Shown here piece by piece: positions 8,763-16,771 of a stretch of 40,201 nucleotides of DNA. Source of the DNA: an uncultured Cetobacterium sp. (GTDB taxonomy: Bacteria; Fusobacteriota; Fusobacteriia; Fusobacteriales; Fusobacteriaceae); NCBI RefSeq assembly GCF_947038635.1, contig NZ_CAMQXC010000007.1, forward strand, positions 1 to 40,201, read 5' to 3'. The notes beneath the pieces were generated by a model. The model had not been told where the DNA came from, did not search any database, and saw only the letters and a program-made list of their open reading frames with translations. A program made the position numbers and the translations under genes. How positions within the stretch are numbered: position 1 is the first letter of the stretch; each line of letters opens with the position of its first letter.

Positions 8763-9260
8763 TTAGAAAAATATTGTCCAAATACAAACCATTAAAAAAT
8801 TTCCAATAACTCCAGCTAAAAAATCATCTAAAACTACTCCAACGCCATTTCCAAAAAATTGCGATTTATAAATTGGACCTATTTTAGTTATATCAAAAAA
8901 TCTAAATATTACAAATCCTATTATTATGGCCATAATAGTTTGAAATATACCTACTGGGTTTATTAAAAAAAGTGTCGTCAAAAATCCTAATACCTCGTCT
9001 ATTACAACTTTTTGTGGATCTTTTTCTTTAAAAATCTCTCTTTCAGCTATATCACAAATATAGACAGAAATTGCAAAAAATGTCATTAAAAACATAAAGT
9101 AAAACGAATTATAAATCATATTATTAGGAAATATTTTTTTTAAAAGTACCAATCCTATATATATTGGGATTCCTCCTAATGTTCCAAAAGTTCCTGGAGC
9201 TATAGGCATCTCTCCTAATCCAAATACTGTTGCCAAATTCTTAACTACTTTTCTATTCAT
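8763..9260 (-). CDS. pgpA: phosphatidylglycerophosphatase A
   Basis: The 165-residue membrane protein contains the PgpA signature FGLGEMPIAPGTFGTLGG (about 14-31) and a DD motif in GVVLDDFLAG near the C-terminus, with hydrophobic segments between. The enzyme removes the phosphate of phosphatidylglycerol phosphate in phospholipid synthesis at the inner membrane. The start ATG overlaps the stop of the U32 gene by one base (TAATG), with AAGGAG upstream, so translation is coupled. Together with the fatty-acid kinase fusion downstream, it gives this operon two steps linked to membrane lipids. Confidence 0.9.
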   Translation of the reverse strand: MNRKVVKNLATVFGLGEMPIAPGTFGTLGGIPIYIGLVLLKKIFPNNMIYNSFYFMFLMTFFAISVYICDIAEREIFKEKDPQKVVIDEVLGFLTTLFLINPVGIFQTIMAIIIGFVIFRFFDITKIGPIYKSQFFGNGVGVVLDDFLAGVIGNFLMVCIWTIFF

Positions 9261-11410
9261 TAAAACACTCCTTTTTCATAGTTATAAGGTCTATATCTTC
9301 CCTTTCCATCTAGAATATCTTTTATCTCTTCAGCTGTTTCAGTTGTAAACTCTAAAACTAATTCAGAGACTCCAATTTTTTCTAAATATTTTCTATCTTT
9401 AAGTATATTTAATGGCTTTTCTAAATAAATTTCACTATTTCCTATATCATTTTTTATTATTGTAAACTTATCTCCTTGCTCATTTTCTATAACTTTTACC
9501 TCTTCATTTCCTAAAGATAGTTCAGTGTACATAGCTCTTGGTCTTCCATAGGCTAATATAGCTTTTTTTATTTTTGTTTCCCCCATCTCTTCTAGTCTTC
9601 TATAACTAATTTCAGGAGATACTATAATTGTATCTATTTTTTCTATATTAGAGAAGTGATCAAAGGCATAACGATTTGATATATTTAAATTCCATCCTAA
9701 TGTTATTTGTGGATTTTTATTTTCTAAAGCTTGATATAAGTTAGTTGCCATCTTATTTGATAAATCTATTTTTTCTAAATTTTCTTCTCTTGCTACATCA
9801 TAACCTTTAAAATATATTTTATCTACTCCATAAGAATTTAAAATATTTTTTTGCTCTTTTGTTGAAACTATTGCTGATAGTATACTATTTTTTTCACTAG
9901 ATTCTATTTTAGATAACTTTATTAATTCACTACAACTTTCTTTTCTATAGCTTAATACCAACTTTTCTAAAAGAATTTTTACAGCATCTCTTTTTAATTG
10001 TTTCAAAGTAGAGATTGGTAAAAATATATTCTCATCTATTTCAATATTTTTTACAAATCCAACAAATGTTGTATCTCCTATCTCTAATAATTTCTCACTT
10101 ATAATATCTTGTGATGTACCTTTATTTTTAGCTTGCTCTATTATATTTTCACTTTCTAATGATACTTTTATTAGTTCAAATTTATTATTTAAGGTTGAAA
10201 CTGTTATTTTAGCCTTTTCTCCTATTTTACCTTTAAAAGTTATGTCTATAGCATGTTTTTTATCTACTGTTTTCATTTTTGATTCAATTAAATCACTAAT
10301 TTCTTTAGAGTAATTTCTATATACATATTTTGTTTCTTTTGGAAGATCTTTTAATATTAAAGTTTCTCCCGAGTTAGCCTCTCTTTTATTTTTCTCAAAT
10401 TTGGTATCTATCCTATTTATATAAGTTCCACCTATTTTTTCATAATCTTTCGATAAAAAAGTTACTCCATCTCCCAAAATTATTCTTTCTTTTAATTTAA
10501 GTTCTTTTCCATTTAACTCTCCAAGATTTTTTCCTAAATGACTAGCAAAACTCTTATTCATTATATCTTTTCTATCTTTATAAAAATATCCAGTGCTATA
10601 GCCTCTATTAAATATCTGCGAACTTTTTTCTTCAACGTTATTTCCATTTATTAATTCCTTATAATAATTAACTGTTTGAAACACATAATTAGGTTCTTTC
10701 ATTCTTCCTTCTAATTTAATACTATCTATTCCAATCTCTTTTAATTTTTGAATTTCATCATACCCATATAACTGATCTTTTGGACTTAAAGTATACCCTT
10801 CATCATCTCCATTAGAAGTATATTTTTTTCTACAAGGTTGTGCACACATCCCTCTATTTCCACTACGTCTACCTATAAAACTACTCATATAACAATTTCC
10901 TGAATAAGATATACATAATGCTCCTGAAACAAATATCTCTAACTCGATATCACTTTTTTGTCTTATCTCTTTTATTTCTTCAAAAGTTAACTCTCTAGGT
11001 AAAACAACTCTTTCAAAACCGATAGATTTTAAATAATTGGCTTCTATATGATTTGCTACAGTCATTTGAGTACTACCATGTAGTTCTAAATCTGGAAAGT
11101 TAACTTTTATAAACTTTGCTAATCCAAAATCTTGAACAATAACTGCATCTAATCCATGTTTATATAGCTCTCTTAAATTTATAGCTATTGCTTCTATCTC
11201 AACATCCATCATTATAGTATTTAACGTTAAGAATACTTTTACTCCTCTTGCGTGTGCATAATCTAATGCTTCTTTATACTCTTCTAAAGTTAGGTTTACG
11301 GCATTCCTTCTTGCACCAAAACCTTTTAATCCCATATATATTTCATCTGCACCTGCTTTTATAGCAGCGTGAAATCTTTCAATACTTCCTGCTGGGGCAA
11401 CTATTTTCAT
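9260..11410 (-). CDS. U32 peptidase-family protein (RlhA/TrhP-like)
   Basis: The 716-residue protein has the U32 domain (1-300) with the signature FVSGALCISYSGNCYMS and four cysteines (C166, C173, C189, C193) that could hold an iron-sulfur cluster. A long C-terminal region resembles the collagenase-like extension of the RlhA type. Members such as E. coli RlhA and TrhP hydroxylate 23S rRNA or tRNA using prephenate, while older annotation calls them proteases; I favour the RNA hydroxylation role but cannot tell which RNA. The start overlaps the coaE stop by 4 bases (ATGA) with GAGG 6 bases upstream. Confidence 0.85.
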   Translation of the reverse strand: MKIVAPAGSIERFHAAIKAGADEIYMGLKGFGARRNAVNLTLEEYKEALDYAHARGVKVFLTLNTIMMDVEIEAIAINLRELYKHGLDAVIVQDFGLAKFIKVNFPDLELHGSTQMTVANHIEANYLKSIGFERVVLPRELTFEEIKEIRQKSDIELEIFVSGALCISYSGNCYMSSFIGRRSGNRGMCAQPCRKKYTSNGDDEGYTLSPKDQLYGYDEIQKLKEIGIDSIKLEGRMKEPNYVFQTVNYYKELINGNNVEEKSSQIFNRGYSTGYFYKDRKDIMNKSFASHLGKNLGELNGKELKLKERIILGDGVTFLSKDYEKIGGTYINRIDTKFEKNKREANSGETLILKDLPKETKYVYRNYSKEISDLIESKMKTVDKKHAIDITFKGKIGEKAKITVSTLNNKFELIKVSLESENIIEQAKNKGTSQDIISEKLLEIGDTTFVGFVKNIEIDENIFLPISTLKQLKRDAVKILLEKLVLSYRKESCSELIKLSKIESSEKNSILSAIVSTKEQKNILNSYGVDKIYFKGYDVAREENLEKIDLSNKMATNLYQALENKNPQITLGWNLNISNRYAFDHFSNIEKIDTIIVSPEISYRRLEEMGETKIKKAILAYGRPRAMYTELSLGNEEVKVIENEQGDKFTIIKNDIGNSEIYLEKPLNILKDRKYLEKIGVSELVLEFTTETAEEIKDILDGKGRYRPYNYEKGVF

Positions 11411-12003
11411 ATTTTTCCTCTTTCTATATCTTTAATTATTTTTTCTATTTTTTCTTTTAAGTCCTCTAAACTTCCGTTATTTTCAATTAAAATATCTGCT
11501 TTCATATTTCTTTCTTCTCTAGACATTTGAGTAGCTATTATTTTATTTATTAAAGCAACATCAATATTATCTCTATTTTTAATTCTTTCTATTTGAACTT
11601 TTAAATCTATGTCTACAACTATTACCTTATCACAATATCTATCTAAATTAACTTCAAATAATAATGGAACATCAAAAATTATAATTTCTTTTTTATCTTT
11701 AAATTCTAAATATTTATTTACATATATCTCTATAACTTTAGGATGAACTATTCCATTTAATATATTTAATTTTTCAGAATTATTAAAAACCTCTTTTTTT
11801 AGTAATTCTTTATCTACAGAGTTTCTTTTTAAATTTATAAACTCTTTTCCTAGTTTTTCTTTTATTTCCTCTTTTACTTGTTCAGTTTCTAAAATGTCTT
11901 TAGCAATTAAATCAGCATCAAAAACTTTAATTCCCATAGATAAAAAGATTTTGCTAACTGTAGATTTTCCACTTCCTATGCCACCAGTTAATCCTAATAT
12001 CAT
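11407..12003 (-). CDS. coaE: dephospho-CoA kinase
   Basis: CoaE phosphorylates dephospho-CoA in the last step of CoA synthesis. The 198-residue form starts MILGLTGGIGSGKST, with the P-loop at residues 7-15 and the family motif DVPLLFE further on. AAGGAG is 6 bases before the ATG at 12003, whereas it touches an upstream ATG at 12009, and longer starts near 12042 add residues not typical of the family. It is the first gene of the coaE-U32-pgpA-cinA-XRE-fakAB string. A 19-base palindrome lies directly upstream. Confidence 0.92.
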   Translation of the reverse strand: MILGLTGGIGSGKSTVSKIFLSMGIKVFDADLIAKDILETEQVKEEIKEKLGKEFINLKRNSVDKELLKKEVFNNSEKLNILNGIVHPKVIEIYVNKYLEFKDKKEIIIFDVPLLFEVNLDRYCDKVIVVDIDLKVQIERIKNRDNIDVALINKIIATQMSREERNMKADILIENNGSLEDLKEKIEKIIKDIERGKI

Positions 12004-12019
12004 TGTCATCTCCTTAAAA

Positions 12020-12038
12020 TAGAATATACTATATTCTA
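12020..12038. promoter_or_regulatory. 19-base palindrome before coaE, candidate operator
   Basis: Perfect 9-base arms (TAGAATATA and TATATTCTA) flank one base. It sits about 17-35 bases before the coaE start, just upstream of the ribosome site and downstream of the csp terminator. There is no T-tract on the minus strand, so it is more like an operator or RNA hairpin than a terminator. No separate -35/-10 pair was convincing here. Confidence 0.45.
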
Positions 12039-12061
12039 ACATATTTTCTGATTTTTTTTAT

Positions 12062-12093
12062 AAAAAAAAGAGTGAAATGTTAATTTCACTCTT
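12062..12093 (-). terminator. intrinsic terminator after the cold-shock gene
   Basis: An 11-base stem (AAGAGTGAAAT and complement) with a 4-base loop is followed on the minus strand by eight T. It starts about 16 bases after the csp stop codon and separates csp from coaE. Confidence 0.9.
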
Positions 12094-12108
12094 GGTTTCA
12101 TATCTATA

Positions 12109-12309
12109 TTAAGCTGCAGTTACTTCTTTAGCTATTGGTCCTTTGTTTCCTTCTTCTACGATAAATGAAACATTTTGACCCTCTTCTAAAGTTCTAAATC
12201 CATCCCCGATAATTCCAGTAAAGTGTACGAAATAATCTTTCCCCTCTTCACATGTTACAAAACCAAATCCTTTTTCTTTGTTAAACCATTTTACAGTTCC
12301 TTTTAACAT
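12109..12309 (-). CDS. cold-shock domain protein
   Basis: The 66-residue single-domain protein begins [18 protein letters not shown], with RNP1 (KGFGFV) and RNP2 (YFVHF) motifs that bind single-stranded RNA or DNA. CspA-family proteins act as RNA chaperones. The ATG at 12309 has GGAGG 5 bases upstream; a TTG further upstream would overlap that site. The gene is monocistronic, with a near-consensus promoter at 12368-12396 and its own terminator. The leader of about 50 bases contains an imperfect hairpin (AAGTGCC against GGGGGACTT) that might affect translation. Confidence 0.95.
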   Translation of the reverse strand: MLKGTVKWFNKEKGFGFVTCEEGKDYFVHFTGIIGDGFRTLEEGQNVSFIVEEGNKGPIAKEVTAA

Positions 12310-12367
12310 TTTAACCTCCAAATAATATAAAAATATATATAAGTCCCCCTAGGCACTTTATGGATAT

Positions 12368-12396
12368 ATTATACATTAAACATTTCTAATTTGCAA
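12368..12396 (-). promoter_or_regulatory. sigma-70 promoter for the cold-shock gene
   Basis: TTGCAA (12396-12391) and TATAAT (12373-12368) are 17 bases apart on the minus strand. The predicted start near 12361 gives a leader of about 50 bases. The 232-base spacer between csp and rplQ otherwise holds the rplQ terminator, an AT-rich stretch and a 10-base palindrome TTGTATACAA at 12433-12442. Confidence 0.85.
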
Positions 12397-12493
12397 TACA
12401 TTTTGTTTGTTTTTTGAAGAAAAAAAAGTTTTTGTATACAATAATTAAAATTTAAGACATTTTTTTTGTTTTGTTTATTATTATAGTATTGAA

Positions 12494-12526
12494 ATAAAAA
12501 AAGAGAACTACAATGTAGTTCTCTTT
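12494..12526 (-). terminator. terminator at the end of the S10-spc-alpha cluster
   Basis: Perfect 13-base arms (12500-12512 and 12514-12526, AAAGAGAACTACA and complement) form a hairpin starting 16 bases after the rplQ stop, followed on the minus strand by TTTTTATTTC. It ends the long ribosomal protein transcript. Confidence 0.92.
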
Positions 12527-12541
12527 CCAAACGAATTAGAA

Positions 12542-12892
12542 TTATACTAATTCGATTATAGCCATCTCAGCAGAATCTCCCTTTCTTACAGAAGTTCTGA
12601 TGATTCTTGTATATCCACCGTTTCTCTCAGCGTACTTTGGTGCTAAATCATTAAATAACTTAGCTACAGCCTCTTCGCTTCTTAAGAAAGCGAAAGCTTG
12701 TCTTCTGTGCGCAAGAGTTCCTTTTTTACCAAGAGTAACCATTCTCTCAGCAAACTTTCTAAGCTCTTTTGCTCTAGTAACAGTAGTTTCTATTCTATCT
12801 GATAAAATTAGAGATATTGTTAAGTTCATTAACATAGCTTTTCTATGGTCAGCTCTTCTCCCTAACTTTCTATATGATTTATTGTGGTTCAT
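12542..12892 (-). CDS. rplQ: 50S ribosomal protein L17 (bL17)
   Basis: The 116-residue protein begins [21 protein letters not shown], the L17 signature, and ends with [10 protein letters not shown], the usual compact bacterial length. It binds 23S rRNA near the tunnel exit. It is the last gene of the alpha operon, following rpoA by 24 bases with an AGGAGG 11 bases before ATG, and is followed by a strong terminator. Confidence 0.97.
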   Translation of the reverse strand: MNHNKSYRKLGRRADHRKAMLMNLTISLILSDRIETTVTRAKELRKFAERMVTLGKKGTLAHRRQAFAFLRSEEAVAKLFNDLAPKYAERNGGYTRIIRTSVRKGDSAEMAIIELV

Positions 12893-12916
12893 TAGTCAGT
12901 TAGCCTCCTTATCTAA

Positions 12917-13894
12917 TTATTCTACAGATCCATTTCCATTTAGATCGAACCCTAGTTCTTTCATTTTTTCAAGGATCTCATCTAGTGATTTTCTTCCTAG
13001 ATTCTTTATTTTTAGAAGTTCGTTCATTGACATTCTTGCCAACTGTCCAACTTCCTCTATTCCAGCTTTCTTTAAACAGTTAAATGATCTAACTGTTAAA
13101 TCTAGCTCTTCTATTCTTGTATTTAATACATCATCAGCTTTAGCAGTTGATGTAGGAGTTTCCTCCTCTTCCTCAAGATCTACTCTTAAGTGATCCATTC
13201 TATTTCCTAAGTCAAGGAACGGATCTAAATGATACTTTAGAAGCTCTATTGCATAAGAAATAGCATCTCTTATCTCAACACTTCCGTCTGTTTCTATGTT
13301 TAAAGTTAACTTATCGAAATCAGTCATTCTTCCAACCATTGTATCCTGAACTGAGTAAGATACTTTTCTGATTGGTGTATATATAGCATCAACTGCTATA
13401 AAATCTACAGCCCAATCTTTTTTCTCTATCTCTTCAGCAACAACAAATCCTTCACCAGTATCAACTATAAATTCCATATCTATCTCTCTATCTGTAGTTA
13501 ATGTACAAATAATTTGATCAGGATTTACAATCTCTAATCCGATATCTGGTATTATATCAGCAGCTGTAACAGTCTTAGGTCCCTTTGCAGAAAGAGTCAT
13601 TTTTCTTTCTCCAGCAGTTTCTGCCTTTATTACTACCTCTTTTACATTTAGCATTATCTCAGTTACAGCCTCTTTAACACCTTCCATAACTGAAAATTCG
13701 CTTAGTACTCCGTCAATTCTAACACCTTTAACGGCAGCACCAGGTATAGATGATAGTAAAACTCTTCTCAAAGCATTACCAATTGTATGTCCATATCCTC
13801 TATATAAAGGTTCTATAACATATTGACCAGAAAAGTCACTTGTTTTTAATTCGGTAATGTTAATACCCTTAGCATGTTTTTCTATTTTTAACAT
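12917..13894 (-). CDS. rpoA: RNA polymerase alpha subunit
   Basis: The 325-residue protein has the dimerising N-terminal domain (1-230; YGHTIGNALRRVLLSSIPG near 34-52) and, after an acidic linker (EEEEET near 241-246), the C-terminal domain (about 255-320) with the helix-hairpin-helix LLKIKNLGRKSLDEI that contacts DNA and activators. It nucleates assembly of the core enzyme. It lies in the standard alpha operon position between rpsD and rplQ, with GGAG about 9 bases upstream of its ATG. Confidence 0.98.
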   Translation of the reverse strand: MLKIEKHAKGINITELKTSDFSGQYVIEPLYRGYGHTIGNALRRVLLSSIPGAAVKGVRIDGVLSEFSVMEGVKEAVTEIMLNVKEVVIKAETAGERKMTLSAKGPKTVTAADIIPDIGLEIVNPDQIICTLTTDREIDMEFIVDTGEGFVVAEEIEKKDWAVDFIAVDAIYTPIRKVSYSVQDTMVGRMTDFDKLTLNIETDGSVEIRDAISYAIELLKYHLDPFLDLGNRMDHLRVDLEEEEETPTSTAKADDVLNTRIEELDLTVRSFNCLKKAGIEEVGQLARMSMNELLKIKNLGRKSLDEILEKMKELGFDLNGNGSVE

Positions 13895-13920
13895 TTAATC
13901 AACTCCTGTCAAAGGATTTA

Positions 13921-14508
13921 TTATCTTGAATAGAACTCAACTATTAAAGCTTCGTTTAGATCGAAATCTAAATCGTCTTTAGTTGGGTTCTGAAGAACTT
14001 TTCCTGCGAAGTTAGCTTTATCTAACTCTAACCATGCTGGAACTGTTTTCTCTTCTACTGCAGATTTGATTAACTCGATATTTTTTGAGTTCTCAATTAC
14101 AGATACTACATCCCCTGCTTTTACTCTATAAGATGCGATGTTAACTCTTCTTCCGTTAACAGCAACGTGTCCGTGAGACACTATTTGTCTAGCTTGTCTT
14201 CTAGTTTTAGCGAATCCTAGTCTGTAAACTACGTTCTCTAATCTTCTCTCTAAATATTGGATTAAAGTTAAACCAGTAACTCCATCCTTTCTTGAAGCCT
14301 CATCATATAATTTTCTGAATTGCTTCTCCATTACATTGTATATAAATTTAGCTTTTTGCTTTTCGTTTAACTGAATTGCATACTCTGTAGGCTTTCTATT
14401 TGCATTTGGTCTTGGCCCTCTATTAGAAGATTTGTTAACTCCTAAAACAACTGGGTCGATTCCAAGAGCTCTACATTTCTTTAAAACAGGTTGTCTATTT
14501 CTTGCCAT
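13921..14508 (-). CDS. rpsD: 30S ribosomal protein S4 (uS4)
   Basis: S4 is a primary 16S rRNA binder at the five-way junction and, in E. coli and Bacillus, a translational repressor of its own operon or gene. The 195-residue protein has the S4 RNA-binding domain (RRLENVVYRLGFAKTRRQARQ, split by loops, about 85-150). The N-terminus lacks a four-cysteine zinc motif. AGGAGG is 12 bases before ATG, and a nested hairpin fills the rpsK-rpsD spacer. The possible control sites are this hairpin and the leader upstream of rpsM. Confidence 0.97.
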   Translation of the reverse strand: MARNRQPVLKKCRALGIDPVVLGVNKSSNRGPRPNANRKPTEYAIQLNEKQKAKFIYNVMEKQFRKLYDEASRKDGVTGLTLIQYLERRLENVVYRLGFAKTRRQARQIVSHGHVAVNGRRVNIASYRVKAGDVVSVIENSKNIELIKSAVEEKTVPAWLELDKANFAGKVLQNPTKDDLDFDLNEALIVEFYSR

Positions 14509-14526
14509 CTCTTTATTGTTCCTCCT

Positions 14527-14569
14527 TACACTTAATAAATTTCTACGATAATGAGCTTAGAAAAGTGTA
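14527..14569 (-). promoter_or_regulatory. nested hairpin in the rpsK-rpsD spacer
   Basis: The minus-strand RNA can pair TACACTT (14569-14563) with AAGTGTA (14533-14527) and, inside, TTCTA (14562-14558) with TAGAA (14545-14541). The outer stem begins at the rpsK stop codon and ends against the rpsD ribosome site at 14521-14526. It has no T-tract. It may modulate rpsD translation; no function is shown. Confidence 0.4.
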
Positions 14570-14959
14570 TTACACTCTTCTTCTTTTTGGTGGTCTACAT
14601 CCGTTGTGTGGAACTGGAGTTACGTCAGTTATCTTTGTAACCTCTAATCCTGCTGCCTGTAGAGATCTTATACATGCTTCTCTACCTGATCCAGGTCCTT
14701 TCACTTTTACTTCAACCTTCTTCATTCCGTTTTCCATTGCAATGTGAGCTGCTTGCTCTGCTGCAATTTGAGCTGCGAATGGAGTTCCTTTTTTAGTTCC
14801 CTTAAAACCAGAAGTTCCTCCTGATTTCCAGCTTACTACTTTACCTTCCACATCAGTAATTGCTACTATTGTGTTGTTGAAAGTTGAGTGTATATGAGCT
14901 ACTCCGTTAGGAATATTTTTCAATTTCTTCTTGATTTTAGCTACTTTCTTCTTAGCCAA
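14570..14959 (-). CDS. rpsK: 30S ribosomal protein S11 (uS11)
   Basis: The 129-residue protein carries the S11 core [14 protein letters not shown] and the C-terminal [10 protein letters not shown]. It binds the platform of the small subunit near S7, S18 and the mRNA exit. The start codon is TTG, with GGAGG 8 bases upstream and no in-frame ATG before the conserved region. It lies between rpsM and rpsD. Confidence 0.97.
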   Translation of the reverse strand: MAKKKVAKIKKKLKNIPNGVAHIHSTFNNTIVAITDVEGKVVSWKSGGTSGFKGTKKGTPFAAQIAAEQAAHIAMENGMKKVEVKVKGPGSGREACIRSLQAAGLEVTKITDVTPVPHNGCRPPKRRRV

Positions 14960-15015
14960 TTTAGCTACCTCCTTACGATAAAATTCCGTTCTTATATACT
15001 ACAATTAGCTTTAAA

Positions 15016-15372
15016 CTATCTCTTTATAGGCTTTTTAGGTCCTTTTCTAGTTCTTGCATTTGTTTTTGACTTTTGTCCTCTTACTGGTAAGTTCATCTTG
15101 TGTCTTGAACCTCTGTAACATCTAATGTCCATAAGTCTCTTTATTGCAAGTCTGATCTCTTTTCTAAGATCTCCCTCTACCTTGATAGTTTCAACAATGG
15201 CTCTGATTTTGTTTAACTCTTCTTCAGTTAAATCCTTTACTCTAGTGTCAAAGTTTACTCCTGCTTCTGTTAATACTTTTTGTGAAGTTGGTTTTCCAAT
15301 TCCGTAAACATAAGTTAGAGCAATCTCTATTCTTTTGTTTCTAGGAATATCTACTCCTGCGATTCTAGCCAA
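15016..15372 (-). CDS. rpsM: 30S ribosomal protein S13 (uS13)
   Basis: The 118-residue protein starts [26 protein letters not shown] and ends with the basic tail [12 protein letters not shown]; both are diagnostic. It sits in the small-subunit head and contacts L5 and the P-site tRNA. The start codon is TTG, with GGAGG 8 bases upstream. It is the first gene of the alpha group and is preceded by a 154-base structured spacer, the place where S4 represses in E. coli. Confidence 0.97.
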   Translation of the reverse strand: MARIAGVDIPRNKRIEIALTYVYGIGKPTSQKVLTEAGVNFDTRVKDLTEEELNKIRAIVETIKVEGDLRKEIRLAIKRLMDIRCYRGSRHKMNLPVRGQKSKTNARTRKGPKKPIKR

Positions 15373-15526
15373 AATTTTTCCTCCTCTTCCGAAAATTTTA
15401 TATATCCGTCAGTATATTAACTGACTAAGACTTTCCTCGGTATGCCTCTTTCGAGTACTAGCTCTACAGCCTAACATACCTTTACAGTACTTCCCATGTC
15501 AGTACTAGTTTGCAAAACTTTTCAAG
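15373..15526 (-). ncRNA. candidate ribosomal-protein leader RNA before rpsM
   Basis: This 154-base spacer between rpmJ and rpsM encodes no protein and is rich in paired segments on the minus-strand RNA. GGUAUG (15480-15475) pairs with CAUACC (15444-15439), enclosing a CUC-GAAA-GAG hairpin (15455-15446). GUCAGU (15425-15420) pairs with ACUGAC (15413-15408), and a second ACUGAC copy upstream (15503-15498) could compete. AGUACU occurs at 15506-15501 and 15491-15486 and can self-pair. AAAAUUUU blocks flank the ribosome site at 15381-15386. The position matches the S4-repressed alpha leader of E. coli. The regulator and fold are inferred. Confidence 0.6.
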
Positions 15527-15640
15527 TTATCCTTGTACTTGTTTGTGCTTAGGGTTTTCACAGATTACTCTGATTTTCCCGTGTCTCTTGATAACTTTAC
15601 ATTTGTCACAAATAGGCTTAATTGATACTCTTACTTTCAC
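15527..15640 (-). CDS. rpmJ: 50S ribosomal protein L36 (bL36), zinc-binding form
   Basis: The 37-residue protein reads [19 protein letters not shown] onward to KHKQVQG. C11, C14, C27 and H32 form the usual zinc site of the C+ type. It binds 23S rRNA at the base of the large subunit. The start codon is GTG with GGAGG 8 bases upstream. It lies between infA and rpsM, the usual position. Confidence 0.97.
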   Translation of the reverse strand: MKVRVSIKPICDKCKVIKRHGKIRVICENPKHKQVQG

Positions 15641-15668
15641 TTAATTACCTCCTCTCGTGATCATAACT

Positions 15669-15887
15669 TTACTTTTTTCTGTATACTATTCTTCCCCTAG
15701 ATAAATCATATGGAGAAATTTGTACCGTTACTTTGTCTCCAGGTAAAATTTTAATATAATTCATTCTCATTTTACCAGAGATGTGCCCTAAAATTGTGTG
15801 TCCATTTTCTAATTCAACCTTAAACATCGCATTTGGAAGGGCCTCTAATATAGTTCCTTCTAATTCGATAACATCCTTTTTCGACAT
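15669..15887 (-). CDS. infA: translation initiation factor IF-1
   Basis: The 72-residue OB-fold protein begins [20 protein letters not shown] and contains [12 protein letters not shown], typical of IF-1, which occupies the ribosomal A site during initiation. The ATG at 15887 has GGAGG 5 bases upstream; an upstream start would add nine residues not found in the family. The 91-base spacer after map is AT-rich without a clear terminator. The gene pair infA-rpmJ is conserved. Confidence 0.97.
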   Translation of the reverse strand: MSKKDVIELEGTILEALPNAMFKVELENGHTILGHISGKMRMNYIKILPGDKVTVQISPYDLSRGRIVYRKK

Positions 15888-15978
15888 ACTACCTCCTATC
15901 GAACAGAAATTCATATTATTTTAACATTTATTTTACAAAAAGTCTAGCTAATTTTTAACATTTTTATTGTTATTTTTA

Positions 15979-16746
15979 TTAATCTAACTCAGTTAAAACA
16001 ACAGGTTTTCCATCTATTATGGCAACAGTGTGCTCGAAATGTGCTGAACGCTTCCCATCTCTTGTTACTACTGTCCATCCATCATCAGTTATATTCACTT
16101 TGTAAGTCCCAATGTTTACCATTGGTTCTATAGCTAAAACCATACCTTCCTCGATTTTTAATCCTCTACCTTTTCTACCAAAGTTCGGGATACAAGGATC
16201 TTCATGCATAGCTTTTCCTACTCCGTGCCCAGCAAAATCTTTAACTACAGTAAATCCATTTGACTCTACATATTTTTGGATTGCATTTCCTATATCACCA
16301 AGTCTATTTCCTGCAACTGCTTCTTCAATTCCAATTCTTCTTGCTTCTCTAGTAACATCAATTAATTTTTGTGATTCTTCATCAATTTCACCAACTGCAT
16401 ATGTTATTGCTGAATCTCCATAGAATCCATCTATTCTTGCCACTACATCAACACTTACAATATCTCCATTTTGAAGAATTTTATTGTTTTTTGGAACCCC
16501 ATGAACTACCTCTTCATTTACAGATATACATGAACCCGCTGGATAAGGATTTATTGGTCCTCCAACACCTATTGTAGCTGGTTCTGCACCATTATCAATT
16601 AAATAATCTTCAATAATCTTATTTAATTCATATGTTGAGATTCCAGGTTTAATGTATTTTGGTAGATACTCTGTATATAATCTTGCGATTAATTGACATG
16701 GCTTTTTTATTTTTTCTATTTCTTCTCTAGTTTTTATTATAACCAT
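15979..16746 (-). CDS. map: type I methionine aminopeptidase
   Basis: The 255-residue M24 enzyme removes the initiator methionine from new proteins. Metal ligands are D100 (SVDVVA), D111 (GDSAIT), H174 (GHGVG), E207 (AIEPM) and E238 (HFEHT), with H82 in the substrate pocket. There is no N-terminal zinc-finger extension, so it is the short type. GGAAAATT precedes ATG, a modest ribosome site. It follows adk by 25 bases, the common adk-map-infA order. Confidence 0.96.
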   Translation of the reverse strand: MVIIKTREEIEKIKKPCQLIARLYTEYLPKYIKPGISTYELNKIIEDYLIDNGAEPATIGVGGPINPYPAGSCISVNEEVVHGVPKNNKILQNGDIVSVDVVARIDGFYGDSAITYAVGEIDEESQKLIDVTREARRIGIEEAVAGNRLGDIGNAIQKYVESNGFTVVKDFAGHGVGKAMHEDPCIPNFGRKGRGLKIEEGMVLAIEPMVNIGTYKVNITDDGWTVVTRDGKRSAHFEHTVAIIDGKPVVLTELD

Positions 16747-16771
16747 AATTTTCCTTTCTGGGTTTCTAAAG

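Noticed and set aside
11407-12042. Longer coaE start near 12042
   Set aside because: The extra residues are not in the family, and AAGGAG is correctly spaced only for the ATG at 12003. Similar over-long starts were trimmed for the M24 peptidase, csp, infA, adk, rplB, rplC and ABC-F genes.
12433-12442. TTGTATACAA palindrome upstream of the csp promoter
   Set aside because: Ten bases in AT-rich sequence is easily chance; no second copy or known operator match was seen.
15373-15526. RNase P RNA, suggested by GAGGAAAGUC
   Set aside because: The spacer is far too short and lacks the other conserved regions; the motif alone is not enough.
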